From assembly GCF_032854445.1 (NCBI RefSeq), contig NC_088299.1, positions 12,765,608-12,829,607 of the forward strand: a stretch of DNA of 64,000 bases, in the 5' to 3' direction. How positions within the stretch are numbered: the first letter of the stretch is position 1; every line of letters begins with the position of its first letter. Made by a program: the position numbers and the translations under genes. The notes beneath the pieces are model-generated. The model had not been told where the DNA came from, searched no databases, and was given only the letters and a program-made list of their open reading frames with translations. This document shows positions 23,036 to 35,380 of this stretch, one piece after another. Origin of the DNA: Liolophura sinensis. Its lineage: Eukaryota; Mollusca; Polyplacophora; Chitonida; Chitonidae.

Positions 23036-24178
23036 GTATGGAAGCCGAATAAGGCCATCATCGTACCATCGTTCCATCGACCGGAGATGGATCGAAGTGG
23101 TGTCAAGATGATGCCAAGCGATATCACGATGATGGAAAGCCTTGGCACGATATGGCGAAGCGATGGCACTATGGCAGGAAGCGATGATCTGATGGCAGGA
23201 CGTGACACTATGTATCGCTTGGTACCATCGTATCATCGCTTCGCGTCATCGTGCCACAGACCATAAGAAACGTGACCTGGTGCAGTGTGGTACATACATT
23301 TTATTATTACATAATCTATTTCTCTTAGCCAGTCGTCTGTATTCGTGTATCTGTAAAATCATACTGGCTACCCAAATTGCCTTTCCTTATTGACACGTAA
23401 CACCAAAGCTTCACAAACTGATGTCGTACGTTTATATTATTGCAAGGAAAAGTCAGTTTGAATACTTTTCCTAATTCATAATGTTAAACTCCATAAACCT
23501 GATTTCAACACCAAGAACCCATTGCCTCGGGTGACGTCATAATTATTCAAGAACAAGTGGCAAGCTGGGGAATGGGCGTTGCGAGTACTTTGTTTTACAA
23601 TAGGGGCGCCAACATGTGGTTAGAACAAACTCCACGCAGTAACACAGCCAACACTACTGTCTCAACGAATAGACTACATCGCTTTTTATAACAAAGTTTC
23701 CTCACATCCAGCCCTAAAACCCTGCTGTCAAAACATATTGAACTGAGGCCAATATCCAGCAAGTGAGTGCTTTTTTAAATAATTATGACGTCACCCGAGG
23801 CAATGATTTCTTGTGGTTGAAACCGAGGTTAATGCACCTTAACATTATGAGTTGGACTTCCAACATACCCATGCGTTGAGCTTGTGTTGTTTACGTGTCC
23901 AAAGGCTTCCTGCGCCTACACGGTTAAGATTACACGCCCGATGCTATACAAATCCAAATGGGTGTGTATAAAAAGGATTGACAAGTATCATTTTAGAAAA
24001 TGAAAATAAAGACCACAATGCACTGCTCTGGTCACGTGAGTATTTTTGGGAAGGCAATGACACGAAGCCGTGACACGATGTCTCGATGACACGATGAAAC
24101 GATTGCGCAATGGCACGGAGGGATGACACGAAGGCACGAAGCGATTGCGCGATGGCACAAAGCGATGACACGATGCTA
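23036..24178. mobile_element. foldback element with minisatellites in its arms
   Basis: The left arm (about 23036-23550) and right arm (about 23776-24178) are inverted copies. The inner arms pair over about 70 bases (tgcctcgggtgacgtcataa with its exact complement ttatgacgtcacccgaggca). Outward, gacacgtaac pairs with the gtttacgtgtc side and acgtgacctgg...gcagtgtgg with the ccacaatgcactgctctggtcacgt side. The outermost part of each arm is a gatgacacgatg-type minisatellite, again in opposite orientation. This plan resembles Foldback-type elements. No transposase is present. Confidence 0.75.
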
Positions 24179-24995
24179 GCACGTAAAAATAACCTTGGAT
24201 TTCCAAGATTCTTAAAATTTGATTAATCTCTACCAACCAAACGACACCCACCGATAACGTAATAATTTGAGTTAATATTGTAATTCTATCCAATTATTTT
24301 TGATTGAATTGAATAGAAAGTTCAAGGCAAATCCTTTGGTTTCAGATACCCTATAACATTTGGGCCAACAGGCTTGGCCCTATTGATTTTTATGATTTAT
24401 GTTCTGCTGCAAATCGCTACACGGATGGCCGGATGTTCAGATGGTATTTTGTCTGTAGCTTGCCCATTACTCGGCAGAGTAATGCCCCTTTATAGTTGAG
24501 CTGACAAGCATTCCTGTAACATATGCCTGGAACTTCAAATCGTCCTCCAACAGACAGCAAAATCCTAACTATATTAAGAGAATTATGCAAAACGCAGACA
24601 ACTGAAAGGAGCCATTTTGCCGCAAAATGTAAATTAAAACAAACCTGCCAAGTACACGTAACAGTGGTGTATGTACACACGTACAAGTGTAGACCAATCT
24701 CCGTGTCTGCTTATTGGTGTACGTATTTTCGTATTCCTTTACGCCGCGATTAAAGCAGGGTGGGGCGAATCAGTGCATTTTAACATGGTCGGAATTTTGT
24801 TAGGCACGAATGGTCATTTTTTACACTGACACTGTTAAAACTGATTTAACCAACCGTCGATCACCTTGATGTCGTAACACCGGAACTTGAAATTCTCGTA
24901 TTATCGAGATTCTAGATCACCCGCCTCGAATACCGAACATTCGGCCCCAGTTTGATTTCTAATCATGACTCGGCCTTCTATCTTGGAACCAGTGT
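24179..24995. other. non-coding stretch, nothing recognised
   Basis: No coding region or repeat recognised. Overlapping frames on both strands at 24417-24753 have no motif. Confidence 0.4.
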
Positions 24996-25004
24996 ATTGC
25001 GGCG

Positions 25005-25165
25005 ACGACAGTCTTGGAACTAACTTTGTAATAGATATGACAAAGGTGGAGCTTGTTGAATGTGGCTATGACAGTCTTGGAACTTGTCGATTGTGGCTAT
25101 GACAGTCTTGGATGTTGTTGATTCTGGATTTGACAATCTTAGAACCTGTTGAATGTCTCTATGGT
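25005..25165 (+). repeat. degenerate ~33-50-bp tandem repeat
   Basis: The phrase tggctatgacagtcttggaac with a following ttgttgaatg is repeated about five times with spacing that varies. Confidence 0.7.
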
Positions 25166-25245
25166 AACCTTGTAACTCAAAAATGTAGACTTAATCAAAC
25201 ATTTCTTTCAATGCGCTTAAAACTCATACCGATGTGACTTTTTCG

Positions 25246-25315
25246 ATTTATTTATTTATTAGTGTTTTACGTCGTACTAAATATATTAAATGGCGGCTGT
25301 TACGTTTATGTTGCA
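25246..25315 (-). repeat. SINE family 1, tail remnant
   Basis: A ttta tail followed by agtgttttacgtcgtactaaa and a remnant of the ggcggc core. Confidence 0.6.
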
Positions 25316-25971
25316 GAAGAAAACTAGATTCAAACACGTGACCTCAGTGCTCAAGTGACTGACGATCAAAGGAAGACAGTTATGCAAAATTAACAAACTG
25401 AAAACATACATTCATACAAAAGCAATGAATTCTCAAGCAATCGGATCAACCTGCACAAGGAAACTGTCAACGACGCATCGGGTTCTCTACATAGATACAA
25501 TCTCTTGTGTACTCGTAATCAACGTCACCATAACAAAACCTCAGCGCACATGCCACCCATTCTCCTCTGTCAGCATCATGTTAACAACATCACAACACAC
25601 ACGCATGTATAAGCTCAATCAAGTCATACAGACCATCCAAGAATAGGAGGATAATGCTTGCTGTTAGCGTTTTAATGGATTTTCAAAAAGTTTATATTCT
25701 TGCACAACGAGACTTGCATTTATCGTGTCAAAAGCTTCGAATTTCCGCCAATCCTTAGCCTCAACAGCACTGATTATATCTCTATTTAGTTGTTGACTTC
25801 TTCTGATTTCTTTTTTATTTCATTCTTTCAAAAAAATTCCTTTTCCTTGTTGTTCCACCCACCGTTGCTTTCAGTCGAGCATGCATGTTAGGGACTCGGG
25901 GTGATCTTCTTTGGCCACGAACCTTACTAAATGCATTAGTCACGGTTTGTACGTTTGAATGCAATATTCCT

Positions 25972-26141
25972 CTCCGGCCGTACGTGGGAAGGTCCGTCAG
26001 CGACCTGCGGATGGTCGTGGGTTTCCCCCGGGCTCTGCCCGGTTTCCACCCACTATAATGCTGGCCGCCGTCATATAAATGAAATATTCTTGTGTACGGT
26101 GTAAAACACCAATCAAATAAATAAATAAGAAAAATAAATAT
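25972..26141 (+). repeat. SINE family 1, 3' part, inside unit A
   Basis: Forward copy from ctccggccgtacgtgggaag through tgcggatggtcgtgggttt and the cccgggctctgcccggtttcc hairpin to caccaatcaaataaataaa. Confidence 0.9.
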
Positions 26142-26683
26142 ACATATATCACTGTGGTCAGGTTTATTTAGAAATCAGGGTGTCAGGAGTAAGCCTTTAA
26201 TGTATAATTGAACGATATTTACTCCGTGTATTGAATGCAGTAGATAGAAAATTCTTCGTAACGTAGTTAAAGACGTAATTTCCCGATTTTGAGAAAATCT
26301 GCATTGCGGGTGCAATGATATTTAATACTTTAATCTATCACTCGTGGCCCTACATTAGAGTCTGAGGAACTGCACTCTACTGCCAGCGTGAACTCCGGAA
26401 CATTAATAAATAAACAATGAGGCGTGTTCGCATAAAGGTATTTGTGTCGGTCATTGTGTTACAAATGTATAATCTTGGTGATTGCATTGACCCACCAGGA
26501 AATAGGCGGACATTCTATATCAAAAATACTAATGGGTGGCCATATGTTACTTTTCAGAGTAAGATGTTCAAGGTATTTCAGAAAGTATATATTGCTGCAA
26601 TCAATCTGCTTGTATGAAGATTGGACACTGACTGATGAAACGAAGTTATTTTTCATCTAGTGTCATGACAAAAACTTGGACAA

Positions 26684-26885
26684 TCGTCCAAGGGCTCTGT
26701 CCGGCTTCCTCAAATCATAATGGTGACCGCAATCGTATAAGTGAAATATTTATAAGCACGGCGTAAAACACCAGTCAAGTAAATAAATAAGAAGAATAAA
26801 TGTACATATATCACTGTGATCAGGTTTATTTAGAAATCGTGGTGTCAGGAGTAAGCCTTTAATGTATAATTGAACGATATTTACA
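26684..26885 (+). repeat. duplicated SINE tail plus flank inside unit A
   Basis: Contains a diverged SINE tail (ctctgtccggcttcc to accagtcaagtaaataaata) followed by tcaggtttatttagaaatc and taagcctttaatgtataatt. The same SINE-flank junction exists 662 bases upstream (26035-26225), so tail and flank were copied together. Confidence 0.75.
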
Positions 26886-27245
26886 ACGTGCGTATTTTTT
26901 CCAATTCTTTGCATATCTTTCCTAAATTTTGAAATTTTGTTTACCTTTATTAGGGACAGTCAAATTGTTTTGCCGAGCAAAGATTGCACGGTTATTTAGC
27001 CAGAACGTTCATGATTTAAGAGAGCACGCCCCACGCAAACAAGTGAAAGAACGTTTACGTTGCTGTTCCTATTCAAACGATGGCCAAAGTGTTGTCGGCA
27101 ACTACTGATTCTCTAGGGCAAACCGTGTTAACTTGACCAACATCGCGGTGACAATGAGCAACATTTTTTACACGCTTAAGTCTAGCTTGCTGAGATTTGC
27201 TTGGGGGCAAGCCTTTATGAACACCTTGCAACATTTGTCACGTCG

Positions 27246-27647
27246 GACATGTAGCATTGTTTTCTGTAGGTAGCACTTTGTGAGCTTGTGTTTCGCCACT
27301 TGCTCATTTACTGAGGCGCTCTTTGGAGCTTGTACCGCTCATTGTTTCTTTGTGCGAGTACGTACAGTTTGTCCCATTTCACCCTAAAAATGACACTGCG
27401 TATATTTCTGAGAAGTGAAACATTCATATATCGACCCTACTGTCAAACCGTTTGCTCCGAAAAGTTACACAATCACAGGCAATTGTGGACCAACCATCGT
27501 CAGAGTATCGTGCCCACTTTTCGGGCTGTCATCCTTCGATTAGAGAATTCCTCTTGACGGGATTCTTTATTTACGTGCGCTGACTCGCCTTTGGAAGCTG
27601 GAATATTCCATCTGGATTTAGACGCTATCATCAGGAAGACATCATAT
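27246..27647. other. non-coding stretch between unit A and LTR fragment
   Basis: No gene recognised. The frame at 27330-27557 lacks any motif. Confidence 0.4.
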
Positions 27648-27848
27648 ATTTTTGTAATTATTTGTATTGTTTTGTATATTATTGTCAGTTGAAGTATTTG
27701 TATATTTTGTTAGAATACATGTGTTGAACTTATTCAGGCGCCTTTGTGTTTCTTTGTTTGATCTTGTGTAAGGCCTATCGCAGATCTGAGAGTTAAGCAA
27801 GCCAGTTATTTCTCATTTTTACTCTCCGATAGTGGTTTACGCATGTGT
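27648..27848 (+). mobile_element. solo LTR-like fragment of the gypsy-type family
   Basis: Matches the minus strand of 5403-5605 with a few substitutions and small gaps. No Gag or Pol sequence adjoins it, which fits a solo LTR from LTR-LTR recombination or a truncated fragment. Its ends were not fixed. Confidence 0.7.
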
Positions 27849-28500
27849 GAAACCGGTTAGCTAGGAAATATGCTTTTAAGAGTTAGATCTGGAGTTCAGT
27901 AGCGAGTCCTGTCATTCTTGAAACATTACGCAATCTTCGTACAACCTCGATTAGTGACCAGCATAATGAAAAATAGGCTAGAAATTGGTCGGCCCTGTGT
28001 CCGTGTGACAGATAAGTCTACCCATCTTTCTGTGCCAACATTACGGGATCTTCAAATTTCAAAACTATGAGACATATTTCACCGGTTACGTGTGAACATT
28101 TGCCATTTCTCTCACTGTCGTTTCTCCTCTTGTTTTGATTTGTATGCTGTAAGTCTTTTATGACGTCATGGTGACAGGTAACTTTTCTTTTTGATTTACC
28201 TTGCACAAGATCTAAACTAATCATTTCAGGAAATGAAGGTCATCTTTCGGTGAAAACTTTGTTTATATGTACACATAGCACCCGCCCATGTTTAATTAAC
28301 TGTACACATCTGCGCCACCGTTCCGTCAAGCGTCGATGTCACGGCACAAAGTGACGTCATCATGATGTCATAACCGCGCGTCCTCGTCGGAACCGGAAGA
28401 TTCTGATCCAAGGCCAATTCCCAGCTCGGCTAATAAATGACAATCCTGGAGCTTGCTGATTGTGCTTCAGCAAAAGTCAACAGGCCAATTGCTGTTCTGT
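27849..28500. other. non-coding stretch with a piece shared with 33130-33250
   Basis: 27875-28012 shares gttagatctggag, gagtcctgtcattc and a gtgtccgtgtgac end with 33145-33245 in the same order. It is probably a further part of the local duplicated unit. Nothing else recognised. Confidence 0.45.
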
Positions 28501-30075
28501 CCTCGCGTCACGTGTCGCTACATTATGCTTCAGTGGGGTAACCATATAAAAATGTCCACATTAGATACAGGGAAACAAGGAAACTATCAATGATCGCCAC
28601 TTTTCTTCCAATAAAGGTAATTCTAATAAAACCTCAACCCTCATGTATTGTATACTGTTTTCTCTGTCAACTTGATTTTTGCAAAACCGCAACGCACACG
28701 CGTGTCTAGGCTCATTCGCACCAACGCACGTCTGACAGATTCCCCAAGAATTGCATGTGTTGGCGGTTTAATGGATTTTGGGAAAGTCTGTTCTTCCACA
28801 ACGAGCGTTGCAGTCACTTATCAGCCACTTGTCATGTTAAAAGCTTCACATTTCCGCCGATGTTTGGTATGAACAGCACTGTTTGGCTGTCCATTCCTTC
28901 TGGTTTCTTTTTTATTTCATCCTCTCAAAAAACTTTCCATATTTCCTTCTGGTTCCACCCACCGTTGTTATCAACCAAGCATCCATGTCAGGGACTCGGG
29001 GTGATCTTCATTCGGTCACGAACCATACCAAGTGCATTAGTCACGGTTTGTACGTTTGAATCCAGTAGATTGAACATCCCTCTTCTAACATGCCTTCATC
29101 AACCAGTTACTACCAAGGGAAATACTCCTTAATGAACACACAATGACCGTAGTTACAGACGTGATTGGGAGATTCCACGTTGTAGATTCAATGGCATTTA
29201 ATACTTTAATTTGTCAAACTTTGTCACATATAAGATTCTGAAGAACCACACTCGGGAGTATTATTCAGTAAAATTGAGTCCTGTTGGAATCCAGCTATTT
29301 CTCGTTCATCTGTCAGTATCTGCATATTTTGATACAAGAAGGTATACTCTTGGTGAAAACCTAGACCATGATGATTCTGTTCGCTAAGTGATAACATACT
29401 TTGCAACAAAATCAACGAGGGAGAGAAACCTTTCAGAGTATGATGTTTTGGGTAATTAAAAAATGACACAAATCACATTGCCCGTGTGGAGAATGAACAT
29501 TGGCGGATTTAACCCGGCTGTTCTCCACCTATTGTGACGACGTCAAAGTTGAATAGCATCATTAATCGTGACTATTGGTCAAATTTAATGCGTCGAAAGG
29601 CGCATAAATACATAAGGAATACATAAGAATTTTCACCTATATAACGGCAGTCTGGCTTATTAGGATAGGGTGCCTGGGTGTCAGGTGTAAACTATTAATT
29701 TATCAAGGAAACGGTATTTACTTGGTGAGTACGGTACTAGTTCTGTTAACATTTTGTGCCTACGTTTTGGTTCTATATTTAGCATCATCAGGGAAATTTA
29801 AATTCTTTGGCCCAGTAAAGAGTCTACAGTTCAACCAGAACGTTCTTAATTCAAGAGAAGAGAATACGCAGTGCACAAATATCTGAACGGAGTTATTAGT
29901 TACTGCTCTCTCCCATCGCGTCCCACTTTTAAGCAATGACTAAAGTGTAATAAGCTCAGTTTGTCATGAGGGAAGCCGTGGTAACGGGACCCATAATTTG
30001 AGATAATGGACAACATTATACACACTTAAGTCTCATTGGGACTCGTCTTCATGAACACCTTGAGACAAGCGGTAC
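28501..30075 (+). repeat. local duplicated unit B (non-coding)
   Basis: Landmarks: aaacaaggaaactatca at 28575, gggactcggggtgatcttc at 28991, caatggcatttaatactttaa near 29190, cacacttaagtctcattggg at 30021 and atgaacaccttgagac near 30051. The spacing between the first two landmarks is 420 bases, against 440 in unit A. The 125-codon frame at 28755-29132 is not kept in the other copies. Confidence 0.75.
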
Positions 30076-30096
30076 CGCATGCTTAAAAAAACATAT

Positions 30097-30524
30097 TGCC
30101 GACTACGAAAAAATTGTGCTGTTGTTTTAGAGGTCATCTATATAGAGTTGAAATTTCCAGATGTTTACTGACATGTGTCTGACTTGAGTGAACAATGTTT
30201 TGTTCAGTTTTATCTGGAGTTTTCTTTCGACCATCAACTCATTCCAGTGGATAAAATTCAGAAACTTGGCAGACGCTTGACTATTTTGATTGTGTTACCT
30301 CACATAGTTGCCTAGACGACGGGAGATGTTCGGCGAACTCAAAATGTCAGACACGGTATTCTCTTACAATTATGTTACCATGTTAAATTTCAGTTCTGTC
30401 GTATATATCCTTGGGAATTACGAATACTTTTCAATGCATTATCGTTAGAAAGGAAGGTCGTTTTTTTGGTTTACTAGATTTATAATTCGCTTTCAGTCTG
30501 TCATATTGTTTACACATGCGATCC
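30097..30524 (+). repeat. dispersed repeat, copy 2 of 2
   Basis: Same order of islands as 550-857, with a longer middle. It lies directly after unit B. Confidence 0.6.
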
Positions 30525-31785
30525 TGGGGCGAACGTTGCAATGTGGGAATCTTTGCGCTGCCACATTTGCATGTTATCATGTTTAGACCAGTGACGGATT
30601 TCCTCTTATAATTCTCTTAATTGATATTTGTCGCAAAAAAATAGGAGGTTCAGTTAGGAGTCAAACTCTCTTTTGTATTTAGCTGAACTAATTCAAGAAT
30701 TCGAATTTCTTTTGGCGGTATGTTCCTTTAAGGGTATAGACTTGTGTCATTGTAGAGGCAGGGTGCCTACTTGTATAAAGCGTAAGATAAATAGGTGTTG
30801 ATCGGCCTGGTACTTTCTAATGTGACTGGCACTTCGTCGAGTACGATGTTGTCGACATGGCGATGAACTGGGACAGAACAGTTTCCCTGTCTTTATGCCG
30901 CTGTTCGATTTCTGACTTTGTGGTATCATAATGACAAAACATGATTTTAATTATCTGGGTTGTCCTGCACATACTCTAGAATAATTGTTTTATGAAGAAG
31001 TGATTTGTCGAGGGGAGTTTTCATTATATGCTCAAACAAGTTAATCTGCACATACTTGTCTCACCGTTATGTAAAGAAGTGAGGCCAGGGCTCAAAGAGG
31101 CGTCACCATGACGTTTAAACATCGAAACGCAAAACTCGTCCGTCTCGAAAGCCGAAGGTCCAGGTACAGCCCTACTTCTGATCTCGACTAAGTCTGTCAA
31201 GTCTAAGAGAATTTGTGGTTTATCGAACGTCGTTGAACAAAAGTCTACAATCGAAGTACTATTCTCTTCTTTGTCTATATATTATTAGGTGTCAGTAACC
31301 TTTTGTTTTAGTAACGGAATCCTATGAACATATCAACATCCGGAACTGACTAATTCATGCGATAAAAGCCGTGGAATTACCAACAGAAAAACAAATAAAA
31401 AACAAAGAGAAGAAAGAAAGAAAATTTGGCCCAAAGGGTATTTTGTCAGATCTCCAGCAAACAGTGATAGTTTCGTCTCACCTCTTCTCCACTTTTAATC
31501 GTAAACCTAAACCCAGTAAAATCAATCATAAATTGTACAGTAGATCGTGAAACACTACACTTTCGGGAAGAGCTAGCATTTAATCTATATAATGAGGATC
31601 ATTGCTACCAGACTAGGTTGACACTCCAGTCGCTATTCAAAATTGTAAGCTGACTAACGACAAAATCGTTTTCCAAACGATGAGCTTAAAACTCACGATT
31701 TCCTTTTTATTTCTTTAATTATTCAAGTATTTCATTTGTGTTTAATTCAGCACAAAATAAATTAAATGACGGTTGTCGAGTTTAT
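30525..31785. other. non-coding stretch, nothing recognised
   Basis: No coding region or repeat family recognised. Confidence 0.45.
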
Positions 31786-32100
31786 GGGAGTGAGTGAGTT
31801 CTTAGGTGTAACGTCGTACGTAACAATTTCACGACGAAGGAGTCCTTAGAGTGCACAAATGTGTAATGTGCCTCCTTATTGCGCGACGGATTTACACCCC
31901 TCTTTTATCTACTGCTGTTTCACTGAGACGCCTTGCCGAAGGCAAGTAAGCCGCCCCGCCAGAGCCATTATACTCATACGGGTCAAGTAATCGTTGCACT
32001 ATCCCCTCAATCTTGAACGCCAAACCAGGAAGCTACAACTTCCTTTTTTTCAAGGTCTTAGGTGTGGCCCTGGATCTAGCGTCTATGAGAAGAGGGAACT
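31786..32100 (-). repeat. SINE-like family 3 copy (subtype with tRNA head as at 57405)
   Basis: Begins with gagtgagtgagttct, then gtaacgtcgtacgtaacaat, aatgtgcctccttattgcg, ggatttaca, tgagacgccttgcc, aacgccaa and gctacaacttcct, and ends in ggtcttaggtgtggccc. This is the reverse complement of the block order at 57405-57750. Confidence 0.75.
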
Positions 32101-32229
32101 GTAGTATATCTTGATAGTCTGTTCCGGGCTACTTGTAAATCCAAGTTTTATTAGTACCATATATGTTCAGAAACACTGTCTCAAAGTCTTTGTACAGTTT
32201 ATGCCGACATTTTACAGAAACCTCCTAGA

Positions 32230-33245
32230 TTCAAACATGATACTTCATTGTTCTAGAACCTGACAGCCATGACAAGGCAGTTACAAAAGTAACGAAGAGA
32301 GAACATACACTCAGATTAAACGTCTTTTCTAGGAGATGTCTGCTCTAACGTAACCATCATTGTAACAACCCCATGCAATTGCGTAAACCTGCACAAGGAA
32401 ACAGTCCACGACCCCTCCGACATTCTACTTGGATATGCTCCCCTCTGCACTCAATAATCTTAACAAAACATCAACGCTCATGCTGTCCATTCTTTGCTGT
32501 ATTCTCCATCAATTTCATTTAACAAAACCGCGTCTTACACGCATGTATAAGTTCATTTAAATCTTAGACGTCCAAGAATAGCAAGAGAATAGTAACTGTT
32601 GGCGTTTTAATGGATTCTAAGAGATTTCATACCAAGCCTTGGGACCACTTATCATGTTAAAAGGTTTGTCTTTCCGCCAATACTTGATTTCAACGGTTCT
32701 GATCACAGCACTATTTAGGTGTCGAGTTATTCTAGATTCTTTCTTATTGCCTGACAGCAAAAAAAATTTTCCCTTTTTATCTAATTCCACCTATCGTTCC
32801 TATCAGCCAAAGCCTCCACGTCCGGGACTCGGGCTAATCTCCACTGAGCCTCGCAGCATGGAGAGCGCAATAGTCACGGTATGTACTTTTGCATCCAGTA
32901 GATAGAATATCCTTCTTTTTACTGCCTTTCTCAACTGCTTTCTACCAACGGCTGTCCCCTTAATGTACGCACAGTAACAGTAGTAACAAATGAAAGTGAA
33001 AAGATCGATTTTATCGTTTGTAGTGTGTGCCACACCGAAATATTCAGATACGATTTTCGGTAAGATTTTTTTCTGTTTCGCTGTTGTCATACACAAGTAA
33101 ACTGATTTGTTTCATTGTAAAGACCAGATTGCTAGGGTCTCTACTTGTACGCGGTAGATCCGGAGTTTATCCACGAGTGCTGTCATTCCCAAAACAGCAG
33201 ATAACCTTCTCTAAGCGTTGGTTGGCTGTGTGTCACTCTGACGTG
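32230..33245 (+). repeat. local duplicated unit C (truncated)
   Basis: Landmarks: acctgcacaaggaaacagtc at 32387, gggactcgggctaatctcc at 32824, and tctgtttcgctgttgtcatacacaag near 33070, which matches the region after unit D at 35353. The central and late parts seen in units A, B and D are absent, so this copy is shorter. Confidence 0.7.
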
Positions 33246-33289
33246 CCTGTTTAAAAGCAAGTATATGCTGTCATATTTATGGCAACAGG

Positions 33290-35380
33290 GCACTTGTAGG
33301 ATTCAAACGCGGGGCATCACTGGTGAACGCCGTGGCTATCAAGGCAAGTGATTTATAAAACTAACATGGTAGAATATACACTCATATTAAAATTCTCCTA
33401 GAGGAGGTGTGTGCTCCTACATAAGCATCATTGTAACAATCCCATGCAATCGCATCATCCTAAACAAGGAAACTGTCACCGACGCGTCCGATTCTCTATT
33501 GAGACACACTCCCCTCTGTTCTCGGAATCAACTTGATTTTGACAAAACCACATCGCATATAAAGTCCATTCTTCCTTAATATGGCTTTAAACACAACCAC
33601 AACACGCACGCATATAGAAGCTCATTCATGCTTTCACAAGGCCAACAGACGCTCCAAGAAGTGCATGATAATTTTAACTTCTGACATTTTAATGGATGTT
33701 CAGAGTCTCTCGTCCTTCACAACGAGCCTTGCAGCCACTTATCATGTTAAAAGCTTCGCATTTCCGCCAACCCTTGATATGAACAGTACTGATCATGCCC
33801 CTATTTAGGTGTCCACTCTGCTAGTTTCTTTTTATTTCATGGCTGGAAAAAGAAGCCCTTTTCCCTTGTATTCCACCCACTGCATTTCCCACAAGCTAAG
33901 CATCCAAGTCCGACACTCGGGCAGATCTTCATTCGGCCACAAACCATGCCAAGTGCATTAGATGCGGTTTGCACGTTTGAATCCAGTAGATGGAACATCC
34001 TTCCTACAAAATGATGCCCTTCCTAATGTACGTACAATAACCGTAGTTACAGACGTGATTTCCGAGGACGGGGAAAATCTACGTTGCGGATGCAATGGTA
34101 TTTAATACTCCAAAGTCAAACAAGGTTTAACATTAGATTCTAAAGGACTGGACTCTATTGCCATTGTCCATTTTTGAGCATTAATCAATAAATACGTAGG
34201 CGTGATGGAATCAATGGATTTCTAGTCTGTCTGCGAGTAACTGCATGTTATGTAAGAAAAGGTAGAGTCTTGGTAAAAACCATGACCATGATGATTCTGT
34301 TCTATACATTCGAGTGGTGAGCAGTTGTCCCAGATAAATACTAACAGAAAGAAAAATGTCACCCTTTAATGTAAGATATTTAAAATATTTCGGACATTAA
34401 AAATGATGTCATTATACTGCTTGTATGAAACATGTCCAAAGGCCTGTTTAACGGAGCTATTGTTCATCCAGTGTCCTGATTTAGAGTTTTGAATCTATGC
34501 TTGACTGATTTATCGATTGACTGATTGCTTGATTGATTGCCGTTTAACGCCGTGATTAAGAATGCCTTCACGGGTATTTTACTTGATTGTCCGGAGTAAG
34601 AGCTCAGTCCCTGAGAGCAAGGTGTTAACTTGTTGAGTGTTGTGAGAAATAGGCCACATCTTTTATGTCAAATTTCAAATTTTAATTTCAGTTTCAGACA
34701 TTTTTAAATGTTGTAGTCGGACTCATATCTGTTTGTTCATGTCACAGTCAACATTAAACCACACATGTGTTTGGGGTTCTCTTCCATCTTGCAGCTGTGT
34801 TATGGTCCCCCGATGCAATGTCTCCACACATCACTTACCCCACAATCGGTGACGCATCCACTTCCTGTGGTTGAATGAGCCACTATTTTCAAATACTTGA
34901 CTTGTCTAAATCTTGGAACTGGCTATGTTTGGAAGATTCAAATTCTTTATCCGAACAATGATTTTACAGTTATACAGTCAGACCTTTCATTATTTAAGAC
35001 AACACACCGTAAACAAATGGATGAATGAAGTTCTACGTTACTGCTCCCTCCCATCGCATCCCCCTTCAGGCGATGAGCAAATTGTAATCGGCGCTGGTTT
35101 TCCCGGGGTAAGCCGTGGTAACTGGACCAGTAACGCGGAGACAACGAGCAACATTTTTACACACTTAAGTCTCGCTCAGATTCGTTTTGTTGCCCGCTGC
35201 TTGAGGGCAAACCTTTATGAACACCTTGCAACATTTGCGAAGTAGCAAAGAGTCTTTCCTTGTGCAAGCGCTACTGCTTAACGGTATCGATTTTTGTCTT
35301 GTGTAATATGTGGCACTTTGAATTGTTCCGATGCAAGTTTCCCTCTAGGATTTTGTTTCGCTGGTGTGCCATATACAAGT
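33290..35380 (+). repeat. local duplicated unit D (non-coding)
   Basis: Landmarks: aacaaggaaactgtcacc at 33463, acactcgggcagatcttcatt at 33914, caatggtatttaatactcc near 34092, gtaagccgtggtaactggacc near 35109, cacacttaagtctcgctcag at 35159 and atgaacaccttgcaacattt near 35217. The 110-codon frame at 34913-35245 falls in the conserved end but is not open in units A and B. Confidence 0.75.
34503..34560 (-). repeat. SINE tail-like remnant in unit D
   Basis: ttgattgattgccgtttaacgccgt resembles the reversed 3' end of families 1 and 2. It is absent from units A and B at this place. Confidence 0.45.

Larger units (their letters stand above)
25380..27245 (+). repeat. local duplicated unit A (non-coding)
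   Basis: First of four diverged direct copies. Landmarks: ctgcacaaggaaactgtca at 25451, gggactcgggg at 25891, a tgcaatgatatttaatactttaat block near 26313, cacgcttaagtct near 27171 and atgaacaccttgcaacattt near 27217. It contains an inserted SINE tail (25972-26141) and a duplicated part of it (26684-26885). The frames in it are not conserved between copies, so it is unlikely to code for protein. Confidence 0.75.

Noticed and set aside
23036..24178. CRISPR-like array from the regular gatgacacgatg words
   Set aside because: Spacing is irregular, there are no unique spacers, the genome is animal, and the words lie in inverted arms of a foldback element.
28755..29132. 125-codon frame as a gene
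   Set aside because: It lies in a unit repeated four times nearby and the frame is not kept in the other copies.
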